Assembly: GCA_003952965.2 (NCBI GenBank) | Contig: CM025853.1 | Location: forward strand, 21,886,650-21,950,649 | Length of the DNA: 64,000 bases | Direction of reading: 5' to 3' | DNA from: Morella rubra | Taxonomy: Eukaryota > Streptophyta > Magnoliopsida > Fagales > Myricaceae | Shown: one piece after another, positions 22,805 through 33,436 of the stretch | How the letters are laid out: every line of letters starts with the position of its first letter | Numbering within the stretch: the first letter of the stretch is position 1 | Translations under genes and position numbers: made by a program | The notes under the pieces: model-generated | What the model saw: only the letters and a program-made list of their open reading frames with translations | Told to the model about the DNA's origin: nothing | The model's database searches: none

Positions 22805-25010
22805 CACAATCTTCTCTGGTACACCCATGTGCGACATTGGGGTCTCCAAGACTCTAGAACCCAAGAGGGTGCCTAGCGTTGCATCTGTCGCAGCACACCC
22901 CACATCCACAATTAGATGGTTTTCAGATTCTAGTTGAGCAACCTCACCAACGTCAATTTGAGGTTTAAGGCATGTCTCCAAGGCCTTTACTTCCTCAGAT
23001 ACAGGGCTCCCCAAGGCCCAGCTACTGGGGGAGTTTCACGCTCCAGAACACGCCGAAAGGAAATAAGGGTTTAGAAGAGCAGAAAAGGGTCGGGGGGGGG
23101 GGGGGGGGGGAGGGAGAATCCTATTGTCCTAGTGACCTTCTTCCACCTTTTATTAGAAAAGTTGGCGATTGAGTGTGGTTCTCTACCTTTTTCCTCTCTC
23201 TTTTGCGAGGGAAACCCAAATCTTATTTTCTTTCTAAATCCCTTATCAGTGGACTAATGATGGTCATGTTTCTTACACTTCGCTCAGCGGTGGATAGGAC
23301 GTGCCATTAAGATGGAAACCGTTCTTTTAACAGGCGATTCACATTTCTCGAGGCTTGGGCTACTGGGGTTGACCGAGAACGGAGTCTCTACGGGATACCA
23401 CCATTTATTCCCAATTCAAGCCACCTGGCTTCCTAGAGGATGATATGGACTGAAATCAAACTCTCTTTTTGGCAACTAGGCCAAGAGAATTTCACCTCAT
23501 CAATTTCTTAATTACGAAACATCTAAAAATAGTCTCCGAGTTTTGGGCCAAAAAAAAAAAAAGCAATAGGGAAAACAATTTACATTCAAGTATTTCATAT
23601 GTTTTGGCTCACTTTTTCAAAATCGAAGAATTTCATTAATTTTTTCCCCTAAAATTTTTTATTTTCTTAATATTATAATACTTCTTAAAATCTTATTTCT
23701 CCTTACTTTTTCATCAACTTTGATAAAACTTTAAAATTTTCCAAACACCAACCAAACATAATTCAAAATTTTCATTAATTTTTTTAAAATTTCAATAAAA
23801 CTCTAATCTACTTAAATTTTCTTGCAAATTTATGATGCCAATACATGTATATTCTTTTAAAAAAATAGGGTGAAAAAAGGAGGCTTTTACCGTTGCTCAA
23901 GTTCAAATCTTATCATTTAGTACGACTAAGTACTTAATCCAAATGATTCTTAGGTTGTAGGGTCAATTTAAGTGTTTGAGGTTTAATATTATTCTCTCAG
24001 CCTGGTCAATGAGTTTTCAGCCAAATCTATTATGCTCGATGCACAAGGCTCAGGTGAAATAGATTTTTCTTTTTTTTTTTTAAAAAAAAAAGAACCCGTA
24101 ATTGAGAGGATCAGGTACGTCTAAAGTGTAAACCTACAAGGAGGCCGGGTGATCCTTCCATACCCAAGACGAAATTAAGGGCATGTTCGTTTTGATGAGA
24201 TTTTTAAGATTTGAAGTGTTTTGAGAATTTTTAGGTGATGTTGGAGTTGTATTGGTATTTGTGTAGAAGTTGTTGAGGTGTAAAAAAAATAATGATGATT
24301 TTTAAGGTTGTTGTTTGTAGATTATTTTTATTGGGATGAGTGAAAAAGATAAAATGTAAAATAATATTGTTTATTTATAATATTTATTATAATTTCGAAT
24401 TTCGAATTTATTTTTTATTTTTTATTTTTTATTACAAATAAATATTTGAAAGGTATTAAATAAAAAAAATAATTAAAAAAAAAAGAGAAGAGAAGAAGAA
24501 AACGACAAACGACTAATGTGGTTAAAAAAAGAAAAAGAAGGGAAGAAGAACGTTTGCAAAAGAGTGATCGACGCATACTGACAAGCTGCAGGGTATCGTA
24601 GAGGAAGGGGGGGAAATTATAATAGGATATTTAATGGTCGGATGAAAGGACCATATCACCCTCAACCAAAGCCTTAACGTTTGATAAAGCAGTTGGGATA
24701 TTTCGTTCATTCATATGTCCGAGTGGTTAATGCACTGAACGTGTCGGGCCATGTATTTTTTCAAATTCCAATTTTACCCTTCGGTATTTGTGTCGTCAAA
24801 GCATTACTGGAGGGTATATTGGTAATTTTACATAAGCATGGTCAAGGTAAAAATGGAAAATAATTAACTGCATCCTAAATTTTAACATGTTCGGTTTCAG
24901 TTGGTAGTAAGTTGAATGTGAATTTTAAAAATATCTCTGAAACAAACAAGCCCTAACTAAAGAAAAAAAAAATGGAAAACTAATTAAAGGAACTCGAGAG
25001 AATCTGGTAA
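22805..25010. other. Intergenic DNA right of the LTR element
   Basis: 22810-23014 carries a minus-strand open frame that joins the frame left of the LTR element once the element is removed; no family was recognised. Then come a G19 tract (23092-23110), a GC-balanced stretch (23160-23470) without a recognised gene, and AT-rich DNA with MITE-like words (23640-23770, 24178-24370). A tRNA-like patch at 24715-24775 was not called. Confidence 0.4.
23092..23110. repeat. G19 homopolymer
   Basis: Nineteen consecutive G on the plus strand. It is the second long G tract in the window. Confidence 0.85.
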
Positions 25011-25340
25011 AGTGTAATCAACTAAAGAAAAAAAAAAACAGGAAAACTAAAGGAACTTAAACTAGACGGGGGAGATCATGATCCAGCTTCCTTACACGGG
25101 ACAAAAAATCAACTAAAGTAAAAGGAAAATTAACAGGAAAACTAAAGGAATTTCGGGAATCAGTTAAAAGTGTAAAACCGACGGAAGCGATGATTCTTCC
25201 ATATCCAACTCTAAGACAAAAAATTAACTAAAGAAAGAGCCGAAAAAAAAAGGAAAACTAAATAAAGGAACTTAGAGAACCGGGTAAAAGCGACAATTAG
25301 AAGGGATGATTCTTCCTTAAACAAGACAGGCCAATAAATT
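24950..25340. repeat. Degenerate tandem repeat, units of roughly 60-110 bp
   Basis: Units share caactaaag, a short A tract, ggaaaactaa, aggaactt, ga.aatc.gg.aaaag, and later gatgattcttcc. Copies begin near 24955, 25018, 25108 and 25205. Related words recur at 25857-25980. It is non-coding. Confidence 0.6.
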
Positions 25341-26606
25341 ACGTACATATTCTATTGAGATTTCGTAACTATTTAAAACTGATATTTTAAGTATGGTTCT
25401 ACTTGGAGTGTTTGGAATTTTTTATTGCTCTCCCAATCTAATCAATGTATATTTCTCAACTCGATCAAATCTGTCTAGTTCAGTACACAAAGATCGAATG
25501 TAATAAATTTTCCTTGTTATTAGAAAAAAAAAAAGAAAAGAATGGTTTGAACTTTTCTCAAAAAAACAATGGTCCTTAAATGCATGCAACGGAAATCCCA
25601 AGCAGCTATTGCCTATTAGCATCATTTTCTCTTGATTTTGCAGTTTTTCCAGGCAAGCCATTCGGAAGCTTCAACCTGAGCACCGGCAAATGGAGTGAAA
25701 TGTCTAGAATTAGGGTTTCACAAACTCACAATCGACATCTTTATTGTAAAACTATATATATCTATTAAAAAAAATTAAATTTATCTCAATCTATTTGATA
25801 TTTCCTAAATCAGAAATGTGTATATTTCTTGAGATCAAACAAATCAATAAAATTGAACTAAAGTAAGCTAAGTCGATAAATTAAAAGGAAAACTACAAGG
25901 AATTTTCCCTGGAATCAGACCTTAAAAGGCTGTAAGCAAAGCAGCTGACGGATCACGCGAATGATACAAATCTTCCATTAATCCAACTAATGACAAACCC
26001 GGAAAAAGTAGCCAGCGCATAAACTTATAGGAAAAGACACTGAAAATGGCTGGGTACATTAGGGAACGTGAATCGGCGTACTCAGACCAACTATATTACG
26101 GGATAATTCTCCTTAAAGACAAGACAGGACCAATAGAATTACTACTCTCGAAATCGAACTATTTACTGTTTAAAAATGTTCTACCTTGGATTTGCCCATT
26201 GCAGTGTTAATCTGTATATCTTCTCTCATCTTTAGTTCAGATCTCAACCCGTTATTAAAAAAAAACGGTAATTAGGCTGGTCGTTATGGTTTGAACTCTC
26301 AAATGGGTCGTTAAGGCTCACTTCGTCCCACAATGGTCCTTAAATGCATGCATGCCTGGGTTACGGAAATCCCAAGCAGCTATTGCCTATTAGCATCATT
26401 TTCTCTTGATTTTGCAGTTTTTCCAGGCAAGCCATTCGGAAGCTTCAACCTGAGCACCGGCAAATGGAGTGAAATGTCTAGAATTAGGGTTTCACAAACT
26501 CACAATCGACATCTTTATTGTAAAACTATATATATCTATTAAAAAAAATTAAATTTATCTCAATCTATTTGATATTTCCTAAATCAGAAATGTGTATATT
26601 TCTTGA
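25060..26606. repeat. Tandem duplication, unit about 771 bp
   Basis: 25587-25835 and 26362-26606 are nearly identical over about 245 bp, ending together at tgtatatttcttgag. The upstream parts (25310-25520 and about 26095-26290) are recognisably related, sharing words such as aagacagg.ccaata and gttctac. Both units lack the CACTA element present in the third related copy at 16 kb. The left unit also lacks a few bases at the CACTA target point. Confidence 0.7.
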
Positions 26607-26738
26607 GTCTTTTTTACAAACTTCAACATCTTTTATATATATGAAAAAAAATTTTATTAAATAATCTCTTGTTACACTTTTCTCAAGTTTCAATAAAATT
26701 GACACTTCCTCCGGTAAAAAGAATTTTTTCAGAACTTG

Positions 26739-27347
<609 letters not shown>

Positions 27348-27349
27348 TA

Positions 27350-28400
27350 GGTATCCAAATAAATTTTTCAATGAACTAACTAAAAATATTAATTTCTAAC
27401 GTCCTCCTTCTAGTGATAATTGCATATTTTTGAAAACCAAATAACTTTTAAACGTCTGTCTTATAGTACCTCAACATCGATCATCCTTTTATATATAACG
27501 TTATATATACTTATGATAGATCAGACGTTATGTTCGAATGTATATAGTTACTATATGCACACTACGAAAAATCGTCCCAAAAGATAAAAGCGTGGTCTTT
27601 TTTTTTTTTTTTCTTTTTTTTTTTTTTTCTAAGACAAAACGTGGTCCTTAATTTGGAGACCAAATTAAAACTTTGAGTCTCAATAAGGTTGGCCTTCTGG
27701 GACAAAAAAAAAAAAGTAATAAAAAAATGGTACAAAACTGATAGACATTTTAGGACAAAAATAAGATTAAATTTCAAACAACTTGAGATTTTTTATATAA
27801 TTGTGAGTATTTAATTAAATTGGAGTTTTATAAGTTTTTGTGTAAAAATTGGTGAAAAGTTTTAAAGATATTTAATTTTTAGAATTTGTAAAAATGTAGA
27901 AATAGATGATTTTATGTAATTTTTTAATAAAAAAAGTATTGGAGTTTTGTGAAAAGGTATAGAGTGAGAAAATTTGTTATAAATTTTTTTTTTGAAAAAA
28001 TATTGGAATTTGTGTGAAAAGTTATTAAAGTTTGTGTTAAAGATATTGGTGTTTGTATAGGAATTTTTTTTTTTTTTTTCATGTTTTGGATATTCATTTT
28101 GTGAATCTGTTGCATTCATTGTATCCTAGAATACTTTTGCAAAACAAACATGCCCAAAGTTTGTCCCAAATAATTTGAGTCCAAAACGTGAAATTTGTAG
28201 GGCCATTTTGGATGCTTCTACTTGAGCACCAACAAATTAATGGAGTGGAATGTGAGAATTGAATACCTTGTTTAGCACTCAATGAAGGCCTTGTTTAGCA
28301 CTCAAACAAGCAAAGTAACCCATATATAATTTTCCTAAATGTATATATGCCGTGAAATACGTGATCTCATGTTGATCCCAACATTCCTCATTTTGGATTA
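27350..28400. repeat. Second copy of the DC1-region duplication, left part
   Basis: It matches 16975-17570 in order and orientation (for example the shared stretch around cgatcatccttttatatata). It is interrupted by the dispersed repeat at 27784-28155. It is non-coding. Confidence 0.75.
27784..28155. repeat. Dispersed A/T-rich repeat, copy 2
   Basis: It pairs with 11540-11915. Relative to the paralogue at 17325-17385 it interrupts or replaces a short stretch between caaacaa.ttg and agtttgtcccaaat, which marks it as an insertion. No clear terminal repeat was seen. Confidence 0.6.
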
Positions 28401-28661
28401 AACACTTGGACAATGCTAATATGTCAGTATATTCCGTCAAGAGATTAATGGAGGTGTGGACGGAAGGACACTCGTGTATCATATTAGTGACCATAGAGAT
28501 TAAATCATTGAAGCTGGAACCACATAGACCAATTTGTAACAAAGTGAAACTACATGAACCATTTGGGTAATTTTTCTTTATTTTTTAAATTATTTCTTGA
28601 GATTTCGAATAAGAAGTTATGGAAATGCCTCATGGAAATATGCAATTACAATGTTTGCATC

Positions 28662-29536
28662 TAGGGCTGCTCAAAAGGAATCGAAAATTTTTGATTCTTC
28701 TGGCACTGGTACCGGAAACTTGGTTCCCGCACTTAATGGTTGTGGTAGCCATGACCAATATTCGGAAACTGGCCCATCCGGTAGCGGTAGCGGTGGCGGT
28801 GGCGGTGGCGGTGGCGGTGGCGATTATTGCCATAACCAGTACCGCCAACGGGTTTGAACAGCCCTAACATAAATAATAGCTATGAGTTTTATATCTTTAA
28901 CATGTAAGCTAAGAAAATATAAATCCTAACCTTTAATTTTATCAAATCTTATTGACAGAAGTTTTAATGCTTAGAGATCACTGTACAACCATAAAATGAC
29001 CTATTTGGGAGGATAATAAACTACTTTGATGAAGTCTTGAAATTAATTAAATCTCTACTTAGCTAGTGCTTTTTAATGACTACAGATTTGGCAATTGGGT
29101 AGTTTCATACAATATTTGATGCTACTAATATTCAAATAAATATTAATGTTGATCTTTTAAGATGTTCTTTGATTGTATTGATTATGGATTTTATTGCTTT
29201 AGATTTCTCATGCTACCTATTAGTATGTTCTCTAAATTTATTGATTCTGGATGTCATTAGTTTAAATTTTATTGATATGGACTCAATAGACCAAAAAAAG
29301 AAAAGAAAAAAACAATTGGGCCAAGTGCGTAAAGGGCTAAAAAATAACCCAATATAAATGCCAGTAACCAGATACCACTATCACTAAAATCACAATCACC
29401 AAAGGCCAGTTACTGCACTTAACGGTAGTGGTAGTGGTGACCAATATTTGAAAACCGGCTCATCTGGTAGCGGTGGCGGTTATTGCCATAATCGGCACAC
29501 AATAACAGCCACCACAACCAGGTTTGAACAACCCTA
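28662..29536. mobile_element. Non-autonomous hAT element
   Basis: 875 bp. Terminal inverted repeats: TAGGGCTGCTCAAA at the left; the right end reversed reads TAGGGTTGTTCAAACC. It is flanked by 8-bp target duplications tttgcatc and tttgtatc (28654-28661, 29537-29544; 7 of 8 match). The paralogue near 13309-13325 reads through without it. A second internal end-like word (gtttgaacagccc, 28852-28864) and two blocks of accggtagcggt-type sequence suggest a compound or nested structure. The element at 55565-56130 has related ends and interior. Confidence 0.85.
28776..28826. repeat. GGT(A/G)GC hexamer microsatellite
   Basis: Eight or so tandem ggtagc/ggtggc/ggcggt hexamers inside the hAT element. 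Translation gives Ser-Gly or Val-Ala repeats, which are not a gene. Confidence 0.85.
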
Positions 29537-29544
29537 TTTGTATC

Positions 29545-30512
29545 ACTAATCATCAAACTTGATTGTGGATGTGCTCATCAAGTTGCATGTGCAATAACAT
29601 TTCTTTTTTCTTTTTTCTTTTTAAACTCTAAAAGATAATTATTAGAGGGAAAATCATTTTGAACACTCAAACTATCAAAACAATCTCAAATAGGTGTCTC
29701 AAGTACCACCTTTGACATATCGAACCTAATACCAAATTTTATCAATTTGGGCTCTAAAAAAGATTCAACCATCAAACTCATGCCATGTATGTTATAAATG
29801 AGCTATGTGGCACGATTTTGACTGTCAAATTTTATTTTAGCGTGCAATTTGATTAATTGTATAAGTTGAAGAGTTTAATGTATCAAGATTGATAGTTTAG
29901 ACTTCTATTTAAAATTACATTGATAGTTAGAAGACGTAAATTGATTTTTTTTCTTAATTATTATTATTATATATGTAAAAAATCTATAGAGGAAAGAGTT
30001 GTAGAGTTGTTGGATAGTGAAACAATATTCAGTTCAGTATCCGATATTTTTCTTGGGAAAGAATTAAGCCAACAGAATTATTCTTTTAATAAGCCGGCCA
30101 ATGTCTCAAAAATCATAGTTGGGAAGCAAAATAATAATATGGAGTGAAAAGTGGGAATCAAATGCCGTGTTTAGTGACTTAAAAAAAAAAAAGGGAAGAG
30201 GAATGCCGTGTTTAGTACTCAGTGAAAGGGCGGGACAAGTATAGTGAATGAATGCTGTGAAAAAGGCGTCAACGTTCCTCTTTTTGGGTGTATTAGAATA
30301 AATTCGAATAAAGGTCCCTTAATGTCTGTTTCTAGCTCTTTACGCAAACCAGCAGGTGACTCCATTCCTCCACTCCATGGCTATAAGGCATGTACTGCTG
30401 TGCTGGCGGAATGTTACTATAAGCCATACTATCTCAAGGTTTTTAATCAACGTCCAATCCCGCTATAGATCTGATCTTACTCCAAACCTTAGTACTAACC
30501 AGTTTTGGTGAG
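29545..30512. other. DC1 gene upstream region
   Basis: AT-rich DNA. 30005-30115 matches 13505-13620 and, partly, 17585-17670. The last 250 bases should include the promoter and leader of the DC1 gene; no specific element was recognised. Confidence 0.4.
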
Positions 30513-32273
30513 ATGAGCGGACCCAGAAAGGCTGTGATCAATTTGTACTGTTACTTGCATCACCTCATCCTCAGAGAAAAGCTGCAAAACGATGGCGAGG
30601 AGGATGCTGTTCTTCTTTGCTCGGTTTGTGAGGAACGAGTAACTGGCGCCGCCTACAAATGCGTAATATGCAACTTCCTCGTTGATGTATCTTGCATTGA
30701 GCAACGGAAAAAAGGCAACTGGCATTGCTTGTTCTTCACAGAAGAGCTGAAAAATGAGGGCGAGAAGAAATTTGTTTGCTCAGGATGCGAGGAACCGGTA
30801 AGGCATTCCGCCTACATATGCTCCAACTCTGAATGCAAATTTCTCCTTGATAAATCATGCGGTGAGGCATCCCGCCAAATACGACGACATCCGATTCACC
30901 CAGATCACACACTCTTTATCAGAGGGCCTTCAAGGACTCATCGTTGTGATTGTTGCCGTAAGGATTGCGAGAGACGCTTCTTGTACCGCTGTGGTGCGTG
31001 CAATTTTGACCTCTGCATCAAATGTGCTTCCCTTTGGCGAACTGATATTGGTGGTTGTGGCGAACATAAGTTTTTTCTTATCTCAAAAAAGCGGATCCTA
31101 TATATTTGCGACGTATGCAGTAAGGTATGCAGAACTGACAGGGCCTACCTGTGTTCCAGCTGTCGAATCTTGGTCGACTACGAATGTGCTACAAGTACTG
31201 TTCATGCCAGCAAACGTGGTACTGTTTCAAAAGTTCTTCACGACTTAATGGAAGATTCAATTGACACGACTCTAGGGGTGAGATTTCAACAAAAGATTAA
31301 AGAATTTGAGTCACCTATCAATCATTTGAGTCATCAACACAATTTGTCCCTCATGGCCGATGAACTTAAGGAGGATAAGGTCTGTGAGGGATGCATGCAA
31401 TTAATTACATCCGCTCATGAGTTTTACTGCTGTATACAATGCAACTTCTTCACTCACAGAAAATGTGCTGAACTACCGGAAGAGATTAAAAGCCCATTTC
31501 ACGATCACAAGCTCAGCTTTCTCCCAGTGCCACCTTATCCTGGTGGCGCATTCACTTGTGACATGTGCAGGCATTTTCGTCATGGCTTCGTCTACAGATG
31601 TAATGCCTGTGAGTACAACATTGATGTTCATTGCGCCTTTCTTCGCAACAAAATTATACTGCATCCAGGTCATGATTGTCTTAAGAGTAACATCCTTGAA
31701 GTTGCTTCAGTTCCAGATAGAAGATGCAATGCTTGCCTTAAATTCGCAACCTATACATTTGCATGCTATGACTGTAAGTTTGCCGCGTGCGTTGTATGTG
31801 CAACACTTCCGTTTGTAGTTACACATCGTTATGACACGCATCATCTCACTCTCACTTACAAGGCTGAAGATGATTCAGGAGAATATTATTGTCAGATTTG
31901 CGAGGAAGAAAGAGATCCAAACACATGGTTTTATTATTGTAAAGAATGTGATTTTGCAGCTCATCCCATGTGCGTCTTGGGGAACTATCCGTATCTCAAG
32001 TTTGGACAAACTTACACACACGAAACTCATCAACATCCCATCACTTTTGTCCAGACGACTCAATACTCTTCTCCATGTGATCATTGTAACAAGTGCTTCG
32101 ATGGTGTGGCTTTGGAATGTAGAGAATGCAACCTGAAACTCCACCCGCCACATACACCAGGTTTGACTGGTTGTTCACAGATGCTTAGGGAAGACAAGAA
32201 GCAAAGTCCAGATAATTTGCGATTGTTGATGCTAAGAAAAGACAAACAGGTCATGGGAGATCCAAGTGAGTAA
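30513..32273 (+). CDS. DC1 (divergent C1) domain cysteine/histidine-rich protein
   Basis: A single open exon of 586 aa opened by the ATG at 30513 (MSGPRKAVIN..). I count nine C1-like units, at roughly residues 16-62, 75-115, 125-172, 182-226, 268-316, 325-372, 377-426, 430-482 and 493-540. Each has paired CxxC knuckles and usually an H..H..L.L lead and a closing HxxCA or similar; examples are HRCDCCRKDC..YRCGACNFDLCIKCASL and FTCDMCRHF..YRCNACEYNIDVHCA. Units 1 and 2 are atypical and lack parts of the His lead. DC1 proteins form a large plant-specific family, often in tandem clusters and linked to stress, hormone and defence responses; zinc and possibly lipid binding is assumed from C1 homology. 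No signal peptide or membrane segment is visible. The 3' end is shared almost exactly with the pseudogene at 17.8 kb, so this looks like the working copy. Confidence 0.92.
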   Translation: MSGPRKAVINLYCYLHHLILREKLQNDGEEDAVLLCSVCEERVTGAAYKCVICNFLVDVSCIEQRKKGNWHCLFFTEELKNEGEKKFVCSGCEEPVRHSAYICSNSECKFLLDKSCGEASRQIRRHPIHPDHTLFIRGPSRTHRCDCCRKDCERRFLYRCGACNFDLCIKCASLWRTDIGGCGEHKFFLISKKRILYICDVCSKVCRTDRAYLCSSCRILVDYECATSTVHASKRGTVSKVLHDLMEDSIDTTLGVRFQQKIKEFESPINHLSHQHNLSLMADELKEDKVCEGCMQLITSAHEFYCCIQCNFFTHRKCAELPEEIKSPFHDHKLSFLPVPPYPGGAFTCDMCRHFRHGFVYRCNACEYNIDVHCAFLRNKIILHPGHDCLKSNILEVASVPDRRCNACLKFATYTFACYDCKFAACVVCATLPFVVTHRYDTHHLTLTYKAEDDSGEYYCQICEEERDPNTWFYYCKECDFAAHPMCVLGNYPYLKFGQTYTHETHQHPITFVQTTQYSSPCDHCNKCFDGVALECRECNLKLHPPHTPGLTGCSQMLREDKKQSPDNLRLLMLRKDKQVMGDPSE

Positions 32274-33436
32274 GTCATGATGATCGGAGATGATCAAATA
32301 TATTTAGTGTGTATCCTGCTGTAGTTAATTGTGATATTGGTCATGCTTTTGTGCGAGAAAGTGTTTTATTATTTACAAACTTCTTTCAGCATTTGTTAAG
32401 GTTGAACTGTTAAATGTTTGTGAGGTATTTATATGTGTGCATGTATAAAATAAAACACATTTGCTACTAAGGAGATTAGACCAATTTATTTTCAATATTT
32501 CTCTTTTCTATTGTCTTTGCATTTGTTTTTCAGGGTATTTGTTACTCCTATAATTAGATTTTCAATTTTATCAAAGTGATCTTACTTAGATTATTATTAT
32601 TATTATTATTTTAAAGCAATGTAGCTAGGTAGTGTCAAACTTATGCCTTCTTTATCTCTTGTCTTGCCAGCTAAAAGAGAAAAATGAATAAAAGAGAATC
32701 TCGGACAGTCAATTACGTCGGCTAGCATATGGTTGCTTACAGAAATGTTGCAAACCTAGGAAATTAAAACGGCACTTTTGCTCTCTATTATGCGTAAAAA
32801 CAAATTAAAGATATCTGAAATTTTAATTTAAGAAGGATATAGATATCAAAAGACATAATTTTTATTTTTGAAAAACCAAAAACAAATCTCAAAAGTAAAA
32901 AAAAGGGACAATCCATTTTTAGTCAATAGATTTTACAGCGTTCCAAAGACTATTCTTAGAACTTTAAAATTAAATAAAATATTGGTCCCTAAGAATATTG
33001 TCTTTGGGTTAAAAATCAATTTTTCTTTCAAAAATTCGTCAAGTCCCAATAACAGCAAAAGACTTTACATCAACATTGCCTTTCATGGGATGCCACATCA
33101 GCAACATGTGTCCCACTGTTTATAAAATTTTTAAACAAATCTTACTATGGAATTCACTTATTATATTTATCTCTTTTCGAATTACACCTTAAAATTCAGT
33201 CAATAAATTATAGAAAATCCTGGCCCGGACTCTTGCTATCAAAAGTGAAATTCAATTTAGATATTGCTTTTAAAATATTTTTACAAACCAACGTAAATAA
33301 AAACCGTGTAAAAAGGAAGTGTTATGGGCTGGTTCCGGCCTGCCCATGAAGTTAGTTCGACCCGAACCCGTCCACGCAAGTGCCGCTATAACATACGGTG
33401 TCAAACTTAAACCCTAGAGAGAACACTCGAGCAGGA
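32274..33436. other. DC1 3' flank and CMS1 upstream region
   Basis: 32274-32405 is still shared with the DC1 pseudogene flank. The remainder is AT-rich. The CMS1 promoter and leader lie in about 33300-33436. A short GC-richer run at 33325-33400 precedes the start codon. Confidence 0.4.

Noticed and set aside
24715-24775. tRNA-like patch (gtccgagtggttaatgcac.. with ttcaaattcc)
   Set aside because: It resembles a Ser/Leu tRNA D-arm, but no acceptor stem, anticodon arm or full B box can be built. It may be a tRNA or SINE relic.
28597-28867. Glycine/serine-rich or valine/alanine-rich protein frames
   Set aside because: They are translations of the GGTGGC hexamer array inside a hAT element.
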